Below are positions 9,560 to 18,482 of a stretch of 64,000 bases of DNA, piece after piece. Position 1 is the first letter of the stretch. The number at the start of each line of letters is the position of its first letter. The notes beneath the pieces were generated by a model, which worked only from the letters and a program-made list of their open reading frames with translations, did not search any database and was not told where the DNA came from. Source of the DNA: Pseudomonadota bacterium (GTDB lineage Bacteria > Desulfobacterota > Desulfobulbia > Desulfobulbales > Desulfocapsaceae). Position numbers and translations under genes: made by a program. Where the stretch lies: positions 124,001-188,000 of the forward strand of contig JAEYNP010000013.1 of assembly GCA_023412495.1 (NCBI GenBank), written 5' to 3'.

Positions 9560-10197
9560 TCCTAACTTGTAATTTCGCTGTCACTCTAACTACCACGGGT
9601 ATTTCTTGATAATTATGATAATTTCATTCGCTACCTATAAAGGCAACCCTTACTATTATCTGAAAATTATGCCGCATTCATACTAATTTTAGCATTTTCT
9701 GAGGCGTTTAATAGATAGATGGATGAATACGAGGCAAAAATAGCGATAATCACGTACTTATACGCATACTTTATTTGTTATGAAATTACCTTCACACTAA
9801 ATGTTTGTCAACACCATTTCAACTTACAACCTATTCACATGTATATTTATTTTCCAAAGGGAACGACTCTATCTCTCCAACTGCATGTACTTTTTTTCAA
9901 ACTCATATTTTTTCATAAGCATCATATACTTGGTAAAAATAAAATCTAGTAAACATAACTAATCTCTGAATATTTGCACACAAACAAACAAGGCTTGCAA
10001 TTTCTTCAGAAAATTAACAGTTGACTGTTTCACAAATAGACAATAAGCTATTTAGCGACTTCATAACAAACTAATTATTCAATTGAACATGCATGGATCA
10101 ATCATTAGCACGTTATCTTATATCAGAAATAAATACCCATTAAATAGTTGCAAAACCTGTGCTCCAAGATTCATAAATGCTATTTATTAATTTGCAT
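9560..10197. other. AT-rich gene-free region
   Basis: About 640 bases of visibly AT-rich sequence in a GC-rich genome. The only open frames are short and low in complexity, with no ribosome site. It ends at an R1 repeat copy. It may hold the promoter of the minus-strand hydrolase pair or be residue of acquired DNA; nothing in it identifies a specific element. Confidence 0.6.
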
Positions 10198-10312
10198 TAG
10201 TACCTTAGAAATTCGTTTTCTTGCTTTTTAAGAGCGAATTTCGTGAAGGTACTTATCCCCTCTGCTGTTGGAGGGGATCACGACCCTCGGGTTGCGGGCG
10301 TCAGCTCGCATT
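10198..10312 (+). repeat. R1 dispersed repeat, copy b
   Basis: Contains all three modules: TTAGTACCTTAGAAATTCG with its AAGGTAC partner arm, CCCCTCTGCTGTTGGAGGGG and GCGGGCGTCAGCTCGC. The third hairpin has lost pairing. It lies at the edge of the AT-rich region rather than on a stop codon. Confidence 0.85.
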
Positions 10313-10460
10313 AGACAAGACCTTGCGGCAGCACTGTCTTCTTCCACATCTAAAACACAAATTCGAAAGCAGCGAACATGATTCAATAAATGTCAATGTA
10401 AAATCCACAGCATCTGTATAAACGGAAATACAATCCATGTACTTCTGGAGATGTACGACC

Positions 10461-11102
10461 ATGGAAGCTGAGATTAAAGAAAATAAAATCGAAATCGCCC
10501 AGGCAATCCTCCTGTCTGCCGTGGTGGTGGCCACAGCCTGGTGCAGTTATCAGGCTGGACTGTGGAGTGGGAAGCAGAGCTTCAGCATAGCCAATTCATA
10601 CGCTATAGGTCGTATAGCTACCGAAAAGCAGTTGGTCGCCGAGAACAGCATGATAGTTGACAGCATTTCGGTTCTGAACTTTGCGACCGCAATCATCGAA
10701 AAAAATGTTGAGGTTGCAAATTTCCATCTCCAGCATGTGCGCCCGGAGCTTCGCGAGCTATTGGAAGCATGGCTGGCGACCGATCCGCTCGAGAACCCTG
10801 ATGCCCCGCCTCACCCGCTCGCCATGCCCGAATACACCGAGAAAATTGCGCCAAGCTACACAAAAGAGGCGGAGCAGATGAGGAAGGAAGCGGAGATGAG
10901 AATGGATGACGCCTACTATGCGAAGCGCATTTCATCCGATTATGTGTTCATGACTGTGCTTTTCTCCATTGTTCTTTTCATCGGTGGCATCCTCTCGAAG
11001 ATCGCCTCACTGAAAGTGCGATTTTTTCTCCTTGGCATGGATTATGTCGTGGCGATTGTGACTTTAGTTTGGCTGCTGACGCTACCGCTATCGCAAATGT
11101 AA
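10461..11102 (+). CDS. Small membrane protein of unknown function
   Basis: A 213-residue protein with one hydrophobic segment near the N-terminus (about 14-32, containing WCSYQAGLW) and two near the C-terminus. The middle is a charged, helical, probably extracytoplasmic segment. I do not recognise a characterised family, although proteins with this layout are common among conserved hypotheticals. ATG 10461 is preferred over the in-frame ATG at 10437 because GGAGA lies about ten bases before it. It stands between two R1 copies. Confidence 0.65.
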   Translation: MEAEIKENKIEIAQAILLSAVVVATAWCSYQAGLWSGKQSFSIANSYAIGRIATEKQLVAENSMIVDSISVLNFATAIIEKNVEVANFHLQHVRPELRELLEAWLATDPLENPDAPPHPLAMPEYTEKIAPSYTKEAEQMRKEAEMRMDDAYYAKRISSDYVFMTVLFSIVLFIGGILSKIASLKVRFFLLGMDYVVAIVTLVWLLTLPLSQM

Positions 11103-11153
11103 ACCGCATGGAGGCAACCGCCTGCAACCAGGCGAAACTTAAACAGCTGCAAA

Positions 11154-11258
11154 TTAGGACCATAGAAATTCATTTTTGAAAAATTTGGGGTACTGAAAAG
11201 AGTCCCCTCTGTAGTGGGAGGGGAAATAACCCTTGGGTTGCGGGCGCCAGCCCGCATT
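11154..11258 (+). repeat. R1 dispersed repeat, copy c
   Basis: A degraded copy: the AT-rich first hairpin is altered (TTAGGACCATAGAAATTC), but CCCCTCTGTAGTGGGAGGGG and GCGGGCGCCAGCCCGC are intact. It ends about 28 bases before the patatin start and lies inside that gene's leader. Confidence 0.8.
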
Positions 11259-11285
11259 AAAAGTCAGGAAAGGGGGAGGCTCAGA

Positions 11286-12284
11286 ATGAAACTGATAGAA
11301 CTCGCACTGCAGGGCGGAGGTTCTCACGGCGCCTTTACCTGGGGAGTACTCGACTACCTGCTCGGGGATGATCGGGTCCGGATCGAAGGGATCTGCGGCA
11401 CCAGTGCCGGCGCGATGAACGCGGTCGCATTGGCAGACGGCTTGGACCGCGGTGGCAGGAGAGGCGCCCAGGAGGCCCTCCATAACTTCTGGCAAGCGAT
11501 CAGCGACTCGGCGAGGTTTTCGCCTTTCCAGCGGACACCGCTGGATCGAGTACTCGGGCGCTGGACGCTCGATTACTCGCCGGGATTCATCTTCTTCGAC
11601 CTTTTGTCGCGAATGGTCTCACCTTACGAGATCAATCCTATGGATTTCAATCCGCTTCGACTGCAGCTTGACGCGCTGATCGATTTCGAACATGTGCGGC
11701 ACGCTGAGGGAATCAAGCTGTTCGTCGCCGCCACCAATGTGCGGACCGGCAAGCTGAAGATTTTTCGCCGCGAGGAAATGACCGTGGACATGGTGCTGGC
11801 GTCCGCCTGCCTGCCTTTCATGTTTCAGGCCGTGCAAATCGATGGCGAAGCCTACTGGGACGGTGGTTATATGGGTAACCCGGCTCTGTTTCCACTGATC
11901 GACGAAGTCGGGGGGCAGGACATCATCGTCGTGCAGATCAACCCCATACATCGCGAGGAACTCCCGCGCAAGGCCTCGGAAATACTCAATCGCATCAACG
12001 AGATCTCATTCAATGCCTCGCTGATCAAGGAAGCTCGGACCATTGCCAAGTTGAAGGAAGCGACAAAAGACCTGAAGGAAAAGCCCTTCAAGGAGGTTTT
12101 CTTCCACCGTATCAATGCCGATGCGGAACTCAAGGAACTCAGTGTTTCCAGCAAGCTCAACGCCGAGTGGGAATTCCTGAAGCACCTGCACGACGTGGGC
12201 TACAACACCGCGGAAGCCTGGCTGAACGAAAACTTCGATGCCCTGGGAAGCCGGACGACAGTTGACATCGACACTGTGTATTGA
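11286..12284 (+). CDS. Patatin-like phospholipase
   Basis: The 332-residue protein has the full patatin signature: the oxyanion-hole loop LALQGGGSHGAFTWG at the N-terminus, the nucleophile elbow GTSAG with Ser40, and the catalytic Asp192 in DGGYMGNP. Patatins use a Ser-Asp dyad to hydrolyse acyl esters of phospholipids. No signal peptide is present. The ATG at 11286 is chosen because GGGGGAGG precedes it closely and the family's N-terminal strand starts there; the open frame upstream runs through a repeat. The MscS gene follows at a short distance on the same strand. Confidence 0.93.
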   Translation: MKLIELALQGGGSHGAFTWGVLDYLLGDDRVRIEGICGTSAGAMNAVALADGLDRGGRRGAQEALHNFWQAISDSARFSPFQRTPLDRVLGRWTLDYSPGFIFFDLLSRMVSPYEINPMDFNPLRLQLDALIDFEHVRHAEGIKLFVAATNVRTGKLKIFRREEMTVDMVLASACLPFMFQAVQIDGEAYWDGGYMGNPALFPLIDEVGGQDIIVVQINPIHREELPRKASEILNRINEISFNASLIKEARTIAKLKEATKDLKEKPFKEVFFHRINADAELKELSVSSKLNAEWEFLKHLHDVGYNTAEAWLNENFDALGSRTTVDIDTVY

Positions 12285-12353
12285 TGAGGCATTCGTTTTC
12301 ACCCCACTCATCGCTGCTGCATGGCAACCGCCGATCCGATTCGTGGAGTTGTG

Positions 12354-13796
12354 ATGCAAGTGCTAAGCATACGATATTGCCTGGTTTCAATATCAATCCT
12401 CTCGCTGATATGGATCGCATTTTCCCACAATACCGCTCTCTGCTACGCTCAAACTGCTGCCCCACCCGGCTCGACAGAGCCGGGTGAAAAGCCTCTCAAG
12501 CGTGAGATTCCCCTCGAACCCGCTCCGGATGAGGCGCTACAGGCACGTCTTCGTGCGGTTTTTTCCAGTATCCAGGAATTCCGCAAGATTGAACCGGATG
12601 TCGTCAGCGGTGTCGTAACCCTTCGAGGCTCGACCTCCAGCGCCTTGCTGGGGAAGGAGGCGGCGCATCTGGCATCTCAATTCGAAGGTGTGGTGTATGT
12701 TCAGAATAAGCTTGAGCAAGAAATCGAGGTGGAACCTCGCCTTTACAGTATTATCAGGAAAGCTGAAAAATTTGCCGGCAGGTTTGCCAATGGGCTGCCT
12801 TTGATCCTGATGGCGATTCTCAATTTGCTGTTCTTCTGGCTTCTCTCCAACCTGATTGGCCGATGGGACTGGCCTTATCGTCGACTTGGCATAAACGTAC
12901 TCCTTACCGGCGTAATCCGCCAATTTCTCAAATCGCTGATAATTTTGGCGGGTCTGCTCATTGCCTTCGACATCCTGGACTTGACGGCCCTGATGGGAGC
13001 GGTAATCGGAACCGCGGGGGTATTGGGAATAGCCATCGGCTTTGCCTTTCGCGACATCGTAGAGAACTACATTTCAGGCTTATTGCTCAGCTTCCACAGC
13101 CCCTTTTTTGTGAACGACCTGGTGCTCGTCGGTTCACAGGAGGGAAAAGTGGTGCGCATGACCGCAAGAGAGATCATCCTCTTAACCCTTGACGGCAATC
13201 AGGTCCGTGTACCCAATGCCACAGTCTTCAAAAGCACGATCCGTAATTACACCCGCAATCCCTTACGCAGGTTCGACTTTTCCATCGGGGTCGGCATGGA
13301 AGAGGACATGCTTTTCGTGCAGGAAGTCGCACGCCGGACCCTGGCGGCAATGGAAGGCGTTCTCAAAGAGCCGGCTCCCTTTATGCTCGTGGAGGAAATA
13401 GGTGGATACAGCGTTAACGTGCGCTTCTTCGGCTGGGTCGACCAGAGGAGGTCCGATTGGTTCAAAGCCAGAAGCCAGGCAATACGCCTGGTCAAAAAAG
13501 CACTCGATTATAATGGCATCTACATGCCGAACGCAACCTATGCTCTGCATATTCAAAAATTCAAGTCGATAGCACCCAAGGAGGCCGTGCCCGAAGGGCG
13601 GACGGGAAAAAAGCCCGAATCTTTGAAGCCGGAACCAGTGACAGGTTCCATCGAACAGGAAGCCCGGAGCGCCGATGTATCCGTGGACAGATACCTTGAC
13701 AAGGCGGTCGAGGAAGATCTCGCCATTTCCAAAGAGGGGAATCTCTTGCCCGACGGTGCCCCCGCATCTTCTCCGGTCAAGCGCACTACCGAATGA
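12354..13796 (+). CDS. MscS-family mechanosensitive channel with BON domain
   Basis: About 480 residues. An N-terminal signal-type segment (about 1-33) is followed by a BON-like domain (DVVSGVVTLRGS, QFEGVVYVQNKLEQE), then transmembrane helices. The last helix, GAVIGTAGVLGIAIGFAFRDIVENYISGLLL, is the MscS pore helix with its Gly/Ala packing pattern, followed by the beta domain (VEGKV-like QEGKVVRM, VRVPNATVFKS). A soluble C-terminal tail ends the protein. The known role is release of solutes on hypo-osmotic shock. ATG 12354 has GGAG six bases upstream and gives a clean signal sequence, so it is preferred to 12321. Confidence 0.92.
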   Translation: MQVLSIRYCLVSISILSLIWIAFSHNTALCYAQTAAPPGSTEPGEKPLKREIPLEPAPDEALQARLRAVFSSIQEFRKIEPDVVSGVVTLRGSTSSALLGKEAAHLASQFEGVVYVQNKLEQEIEVEPRLYSIIRKAEKFAGRFANGLPLILMAILNLLFFWLLSNLIGRWDWPYRRLGINVLLTGVIRQFLKSLIILAGLLIAFDILDLTALMGAVIGTAGVLGIAIGFAFRDIVENYISGLLLSFHSPFFVNDLVLVGSQEGKVVRMTAREIILLTLDGNQVRVPNATVFKSTIRNYTRNPLRRFDFSIGVGMEEDMLFVQEVARRTLAAMEGVLKEPAPFMLVEEIGGYSVNVRFFGWVDQRRSDWFKARSQAIRLVKKALDYNGIYMPNATYALHIQKFKSIAPKEAVPEGRTGKKPESLKPEPVTGSIEQEARSADVSVDRYLDKAVEEDLAISKEGNLLPDGAPASSPVKRTTE

Positions 13797-13904
13797 ACCC
13801 CGGGATTTCCACTGGTTTGAGCGAAGGCGAGGATTGCTAAAAGCTGTTTTGGGACTCCCGTTATTTTCCCGTTTGTCGACGAATCCGTGAAACCTGAGGA
13901 CGCT

Positions 13905-14393
13905 GTGAAGACTCTACGATTCCTGACGATCATGCTGACATCGCTCAGCCTGAGCGCCGCATTTGCCCATCTTTTGGAGATGCCGGCCAAGCTTAACTAT
14001 GACGGTGCGCTGTGGCTGCACCTCCTGCAGACTCTCTATCCCGCGTATGGGATGGTTTCCGGAGTTTGCGAGATAGCGGCGGTTGTTGCCGCTTTGGTGC
14101 TCGTGGTTGCTATCCGCAAGTGCCGGAGGGCTTTTTCTTGGACGGCGGTTGCCGCTGCATGCCTTGTCGTCACGCACGCGATCTTCTGGATCTGGGTCTC
14201 CCCGGTGAATGCTGCGCTGGTACCCCTGTCACCCGAAACGCTGCCTACCGATTGGGCGCGTTTGCGGGACCAGTGGGAGCTTGCGCACGCCTCGCGGGCG
14301 ATTCTTCAGATTGTGGCGCTTGCGGCCTTGGTGATTTCCATTCTTGCCGAACTTCCACCATCCGCGGGCCAGTCAGAGGAAAAATCCGGTTGA
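13905..14393 (+). CDS. DUF1772-like (anthrone oxygenase family) membrane protein
   Basis: A 162-residue protein with four hydrophobic segments. The pattern WVSPVNAAL, then WARLRDQWELAHASRAILQIVALAAL, fits the DUF1772/anthrone-oxygenase-like group, where a conserved Asn and an R-x-x-W-x-x-x-H-x-x-R stretch are typical. The biochemical role in bacteria is unknown. GTG 13905 is chosen because GAGG lies five bases upstream; the GTG at 13887 in the same frame has no ribosome site. Confidence 0.65.
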   Translation: MKTLRFLTIMLTSLSLSAAFAHLLEMPAKLNYDGALWLHLLQTLYPAYGMVSGVCEIAAVVAALVLVVAIRKCRRAFSWTAVAAACLVVTHAIFWIWVSPVNAALVPLSPETLPTDWARLRDQWELAHASRAILQIVALAALVISILAELPPSAGQSEEKSG

Positions 14394-14501
14394 GTCGAAT
14401 GCTCAATTTTCGTTGGGCGTTCTGTTCGTGTATGTTGTCGTCAGAGGATGAAAGAACCGAAGCCTTTTTTACCCCGGGAACCACCTTGAAGGAAAAAAAC
14501 C

Positions 14502-15062
14502 ATGAGGCAGCTTGCGGCAATTATACTGGCGGCTCTCAGCATGTGCTCAGGCGTCGCATTTGCGGGGACCGTTGCCCCTGAACCCATTCTCCCGGATACG
14601 CTCCGCTGGGGGAGTCCGCCGAACCTGCCGGGCCTGCAGGCGGCATGGGTAGTCGGGGCCGAGCAGAAGCCGGGGCATTACATGCTTCGGGTCAAGCTTG
14701 CATCGGGAGCGAGGATACCTCCACACACCCATCCGGATGAGCGTATCACCACCGTGCTTGCGGGCACAGTCCATGTCGGATTCGACGAGAATTTCCACGA
14801 GGTCGGGGGCGTCGCCGTTCCTGCCGGTGGTGTGTACGTAACCCCCGCCAACGTTCCCCATTACGTCTGGGCCAAGGAGGGGGATGTGATGTACCAGGAG
14901 TCCGGGATGGGCCCCACAGGCACATCCTTCATCGAAGCGATAAAGATCTCGCAGTCCTACGAGATGCCGAGCATCAGGGCGCAGAAAGCCGCGATCGCCA
15001 CCATGGCCGACCACTCCCTCGCCGTGACAGGACGGCAGGGGATGGTTCTCTCCGTCCCGTAG
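14502..15062 (+). CDS. Exported cupin-domain protein with an odd C-terminus
   Basis: The 186-residue protein has a signal peptide (MRQLAAIILAALSMCSGVAFA) and a cupin core: PHTHPDERITTVLAG for motif one and PANVPHYVWAKEG for motif two, with the metal-ligand His residues. Exported cupins of this kind usually end soon after the motif-two strand. Here the last 35 or so codons (from 14957) are antisense to the 3' end of bioN and look unlike a cupin, so the natural end may have been lost at a junction near 14950. AAGGAAAAAAACC precedes the ATG. Confidence 0.8.
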   Translation: MRQLAAIILAALSMCSGVAFAGTVAPEPILPDTLRWGSPPNLPGLQAAWVVGAEQKPGHYMLRVKLASGARIPPHTHPDERITTVLAGTVHVGFDENFHEVGGVAVPAGGVYVTPANVPHYVWAKEGDVMYQESGMGPTGTSFIEAIKISQSYEMPSIRAQKAAIATMADHSLAVTGRQGMVLSVP

Positions 15063-15712
15063 CAGCGGGCTTCCATCGCCGAGGCCAGCCGGTCGGCAGT
15101 GATGAAGGTCCGGCGCAGCAGGGGCATGCAGAGCGTGGTGATGCGCCTGAGCGGATTTTTACAGTTTTCGATGGATCTGGCCCGCAGGGCCTCCTGCTGC
15201 TCCGCCGACTGGGACAGGATGACCGGAATGAAGCGCACCAGCAGGCCGATCATCGTCGCCGCCTGGCGATGGGGGATGAAGGGGATCGGCCGCAGCAACC
15301 ATTCGACCGCCGTGCGGATGTCCGAGGGCCGGGTGGTGAAGGTGACCAAGAGGCCGAAGAGGGTGACGACCAGCAGCCGGCCGGCCGCAAGCAGTCCGAC
15401 ATGGACGCCCTGTCGGCTGGCCGGCAGCCAGGGTAGGTCGGAAATCAAATCGCCCGGCGTCGTCAAGGCCCTCGCGAGAAAAACGCAGGCGAGCAGGACG
15501 AGGTACCACTTCATCCCGAGGAAACAGCGCCAGGGCGAACAGCGGGCGAGAGCCAGCAGGCAGAGTGCGGCGAGAAAGGCGAGAACAAGGCCCGGGAGCC
15601 CCGCGTACAGGCCGGCCATGCTGATGAACACCAGGGCCGCCAGCTTAACCCTGGCGTCGAGCCCGTGCAGGACGGTGCGTCCCGACCGGAAGCCGAAGGC
15701 TATCGCAGCCAC
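14957..15712 (-). CDS. bioN: Energy-coupling factor transporter T component for biotin
   Basis: A 251-residue membrane protein of the EcfT/CbiQ/BioN family. It starts with the typical LHGLDARVKL coupling segment, has about five membrane spans, and carries the Ala-Arg-Ser-like motifs facing the ATPases (EQQEALRARSIE and ADRLASAMEARCYG). With the ATPase and BioY it forms the inner-membrane biotin importer. The GTG start overlaps the last 13 bases of bioM. Its 3' end overlaps the convergent cupin gene by 106 bases. Confidence 0.9.
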   Translation of the reverse strand: MAAIAFGFRSGRTVLHGLDARVKLAALVFISMAGLYAGLPGLVLAFLAALCLLALARCSPWRCFLGMKWYLVLLACVFLARALTTPGDLISDLPWLPASRQGVHVGLLAAGRLLVVTLFGLLVTFTTRPSDIRTAVEWLLRPIPFIPHRQAATMIGLLVRFIPVILSQSAEQQEALRARSIENCKNPLRRITTLCMPLLRRTFITADRLASAMEARCYGTERTIPCRPVTAREWSAMVAIAAFCALMLGIS

Positions 15713-16449
15713 GATTCGACCGTGCCTCCCAGGCGAACGGCGGCGGGGATGCGGACCCCGTGGGTTTCGGCCTCGAGCACTACGGCCTCCGGCGGGCCGT
15801 CGGCGGCAATCCGCCCCTCCCGCATGATGATCAGCCGCCCGGCATGGGCCAGCACCTTTTCCAGGTCGTGAACGCAGACGACGATGGTCTTGCCGCTCCC
15901 GTGCAGGGCGACAAGCTGGGCCAGGATGCGGCGGACCCCGTCGTAATCGAGATTGGCGAAGGGTTCGTCGAGCATGATCACCTCCGGCTCCATGGCCAGG
16001 ACGCCTGCAATCGCCAGGCGGCGCTTCTCACCGCCGGACAGCAGGTGCGGGCTGCGGTCCGCCATCGCCGCAAGCCCCACCAGTTCCAGGGCGCGCAGGG
16101 CGCACGCCTTAATCCTTTCGGCCGGCCAGTTGAGGTTTTCCGGCCCGAACGCGGCATCGTCGTAGACCGTTTCGCCGACGATCTGGCTGTCGGCATCCTG
16201 GAACACCAGGCCCACCGTCCGCCGGGCGTGCAGCGGATCCTGCCGCACCGGCACGCCGCCGACGCTGACCGTCCCGGCATGCGGGGCGAGCAGGCCGTTG
16301 CAGTGCTTGAGGAGCGTCGATTTCCCGGCGCCGTTCGCGCCGGCGAGCACCACGAAGGAGCCGCGGGCGATTGTCAGATCGATCCCGTCGAGGCTCGTCC
16401 GCCCGTCCGGGTAACAGTGGCGCAGGCCGCGGATCTCGATGATGTTCAT
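15700..16449 (-). CDS. bioM: Energy-coupling factor ATPase for biotin
   Basis: The 249-residue ABC ATPase has Walker A GANGAGKST, a Q-loop in FQDADSQ, signature LSGGEKRR, Walker B VIMLDEPF and a switch His in VCVHDLEK. The FQDADSQIVGETVYDDAAFGPENL stretch is characteristic of EcfA/CbiO-type ATPases of ECF transporters rather than ordinary ABC importers. It lies between bioY and bioN in one operon, 13 bases after bioY. Only one ATPase is encoded, consistent with the BioMNY form. Confidence 0.92.
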   Translation of the reverse strand: MNIIEIRGLRHCYPDGRTSLDGIDLTIARGSFVVLAGANGAGKSTLLKHCNGLLAPHAGTVSVGGVPVRQDPLHARRTVGLVFQDADSQIVGETVYDDAAFGPENLNWPAERIKACALRALELVGLAAMADRSPHLLSGGEKRRLAIAGVLAMEPEVIMLDEPFANLDYDGVRRILAQLVALHGSGKTIVVCVHDLEKVLAHAGRLIIMREGRIAADGPPEAVVLEAETHGVRIPAAVRLGGTVESWLR

Positions 16450-16462
16450 GGAAATGAAAACG

Positions 16463-17023
16463 TTATTTTGCCGATGATTCGACCGGCAGGCGCGAGCCGT
16501 GGAGCAGCGGCCGGACGCTCTTGACGATCACATAGGCGGCGGCGATCTTCAGCAGGTCGCCGATCACGAAGGGATACATGCCGACCGCCAGGGCCTTGCC
16601 GTAACTGAAGCCCAGCATCGTCTTCAGCCAGGGCACGCCGACGGCATAGATGACCAGGCTGCCGATCACCATCCCGGCGATCTCCGCGACAGGCCGCCGT
16701 CCGGACACCTCGGAGATCTTGCCGACCACAAAGGCGCAGGCGAGAAAACCGAAGAGATAGCCGCCCCGGGGGCCGAACAGGTGACCAAGGCCTCCGCCTC
16801 CGCCGGCGAATACCGGCAGTCCGCAGGCCCCCGCCAGCAGGTAAACGGCGACGCCGGCGCTGCCCCATTTGCTGCCGAGCAGCAGGGCCGCCACCAGGAC
16901 GAAGAGATTCTGCAGGACGATGGGCACCGGTCCGATGGGGATGGCGAGGTAGCCGCCAACGGCGATCAACGCCGCCATCAGCGATGCCAGTACGAGCTTG
17001 TGAAGATCCGGGTGGTTGTTCAT
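16463..17023 (-). CDS. bioY: Biotin ECF transporter substrate-binding (S) component
   Basis: The 186-residue, six-span membrane protein has the BioY hallmarks: GPVPIVLQNLFVLVAALLLG near the N-terminus, the Gly-rich loop VFAGGGGGLGHLFGPRGGYLFGF, and a C-terminal PFVIGDLLKI segment. BioY binds biotin and pairs with BioMN for uptake. It is the second gene after birA in the same transcript. No biotin biosynthesis genes are nearby, so the operon couples biotin use to import. Confidence 0.95.
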   Translation of the reverse strand: MNNHPDLHKLVLASLMAALIAVGGYLAIPIGPVPIVLQNLFVLVAALLLGSKWGSAGVAVYLLAGACGLPVFAGGGGGLGHLFGPRGGYLFGFLACAFVVGKISEVSGRRPVAEIAGMVIGSLVIYAVGVPWLKTMLGFSYGKALAVGMYPFVIGDLLKIAAAYVIVKSVRPLLHGSRLPVESSAK

Positions 17024-17079
17024 TGTACGCCTCTATTTGTTCATTATTTAATTTCGGCAAGGGAGCCCCTTGCCGCAGA

Positions 17080-18000
17080 TCACGAGTGGAAACAATCGCC
17101 GTAAAAAATGGTCTGCCGCACGCCGTCGGCCGTTTCGAGAATCAGTCCGCCGTCTTCGTCGATATCGACGGCCAGACCCTCATAGGTGTCGCGGACGGTG
17201 GCGACTGTCACCCGCCGCCCCAGGGTGACGGTCCGGGCCTTCCAGGCCAGGGTGACCTCCTGGCGGGAAAATGCGGACATCCGCTTCTCGAAAAGATCGA
17301 GAAATGTAGAGAGCACCCGGACGCGATCGACACTTCGGCCGGTGAGCTGCAGCGCTGAGACCGCCGGCTTGTCAACCTCCTCCGGCCGGTTGTTGAGATT
17401 GACGCCGACGCCGATATTGATAAAGGTGATCTGGTCGGCCTCGAACTCCATCTGCGACAGGATGCCGGCTATCTTGCGCTCGTCAACCAGGACGTCGTTA
17501 GGCCATTTGACGCGGGCAACGATCCCGCAGCACTCCTCCAGGGCCAGGACCAGGTCGAGCGCCACGGCGAAATTGACCAGCGGAGCCTCCTTAGGAGTCA
17601 GCGACGGCCTGAGCACCATGGAAAAATACAGCCCGCCCTTCTCCGACTGCCAGACCCGCTGCAGCCGGCCCCTTCCCTGTGTCTGGCGGTCGGTGATGAC
17701 CACCGTGTACGGCGGGCAGCCGGCGCGGGCCAGTTCCTTGGCCTGATTCATGGTCGAATCAAGTTCGGGATGGTAATGAATCAGGGAAGCGCGTTCTCCA
17801 AACAGCCAGGGAAAGGGGATGTCCGGCGTCGCCATCAGGCGGTAACCTCTGGCTGTGGATTCGATCTCGACCCCGCTCTTCTTCAGCTGGTCGATATGTT
17901 TCCAGACCGCCACCCGCGAAACCTGCAATCGCCGGCCGATCTCCTCCCCCGAGATCGGCTCCGGGGCGTCTCGCAGTATTGCAATGATCTTATCCTTCAT
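17080..18000 (-). CDS. birA: Bifunctional biotin-protein ligase and biotin operon repressor
   Basis: A 306-residue BirA with an N-terminal winged helix (PISGEEIGRRLQVSRVAVWKHIDQLKKSG, about residues 15-45), the biotin-AMP loop GRGRLQRVW, KWPNDVLV and a C-terminal SH3-like domain. The ligase attaches biotin to carboxylases; the DNA-binding domain makes this form able to repress. A two-half-site BirA operator lies 33-64 bases upstream of the ATG, so birA and the downstream transporter genes are probably autoregulated by biotin. Confidence 0.95.
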   Translation of the reverse strand: MKDKIIAILRDAPEPISGEEIGRRLQVSRVAVWKHIDQLKKSGVEIESTARGYRLMATPDIPFPWLFGERASLIHYHPELDSTMNQAKELARAGCPPYTVVITDRQTQGRGRLQRVWQSEKGGLYFSMVLRPSLTPKEAPLVNFAVALDLVLALEECCGIVARVKWPNDVLVDERKIAGILSQMEFEADQITFINIGVGVNLNNRPEEVDKPAVSALQLTGRSVDRVRVLSTFLDLFEKRMSAFSRQEVTLAWKARTVTLGRRVTVATVRDTYEGLAVDIDEDGGLILETADGVRQTIFYGDCFHS

Positions 18001-18032
18001 TTGTTCTCTTTATTTTAATATGTTAGAGCAAA

Positions 18033-18064
18033 TGGTTAACCATAAACTATTTACTGGTTAACAA
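18033..18064. promoter_or_regulatory. BirA operator
   Basis: Read on the plus strand, TGGTTAACC (18033-18041), 14 bases, GGTTAACAA (18056-18064). The bacterial BirA consensus is TTGTAAACC/TTGTTAACC-N14-16-GGTTAACAA, so one half-site is perfect and the other differs at one base. It sits directly in front of birA-bioY-bioM-bioN and is expected to be bound by holo-BirA when biotin is plentiful. Confidence 0.9.
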
Positions 18065-18482
18065 ACTTTCCATATGATTGTCAAGAAGGCTTTGTCATCG
18101 GGTGCATTTCATGCACCCTGCCCTCCTCAAAGTGTGGTCCAGGTTCGACCAGGTCTGACCTTGGGGATAAGAGAGTGTGCCGTCATGATTGGTAAGAAAC
18201 TTGCAAACGGCAAAACGGGGACTTTCCCCGTAAAACAATTCCAAGTAGCATTTCAACAGGGATTCAATTCTCGAAGGGCTGGCGTGTCGCTTATCCACGG
18301 GGAAGGTCACGGAGTGCGCTCTGGAAAAGCCTTAGAAAACATTTCTTGTTTCTTTAGTACGTTAGCAATTCGTTTTTTGTTCTTGAAATGATCACGCGAA
18401 ATTATTTATCCAGCTCAGCTGTGTTAGAAAAGGTCTTATCGAGAGTACGGTCTCGGCAGATGCAGCCCCGGACAGGTTTGGC
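18065..18482. other. Intergenic region with degraded R1 fragments
   Basis: This stretch lies between the biotin operon and the histidine kinase. It holds a GGTGCATTTCATGCACCCTGCC motif at about 18099-18121, which recurs in similar form after the kinase gene (about 20646-20680), and degenerate R1 modules from 18330 on. An open frame through the region has no family resemblance and I do not call it a gene. Confidence 0.5.
18330..18427 (+). repeat. R1 dispersed repeat, degraded copy d
   Basis: Two partial first-module arms in tandem, CCTTAGAAAACATTTCTTG and then TTTAGTACGTTAGCAATTCG, followed by a decayed remainder without the GC-rich hairpins. Assigned by order and spelling of the arms only. 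Confidence 0.6.

Noticed and set aside
9719..9949. Small protein gene in the AT-rich region
   Set aside because: The translation is dominated by Ile, Tyr, Phe, His and Lys as expected from AT-rich non-coding DNA, and no ribosome site precedes it.
18074..18391. Plus-strand open frame of 105 codons upstream of the kinase
   Set aside because: It runs through repeat words and a degraded R1 copy, has no ribosome site and no recognisable family.
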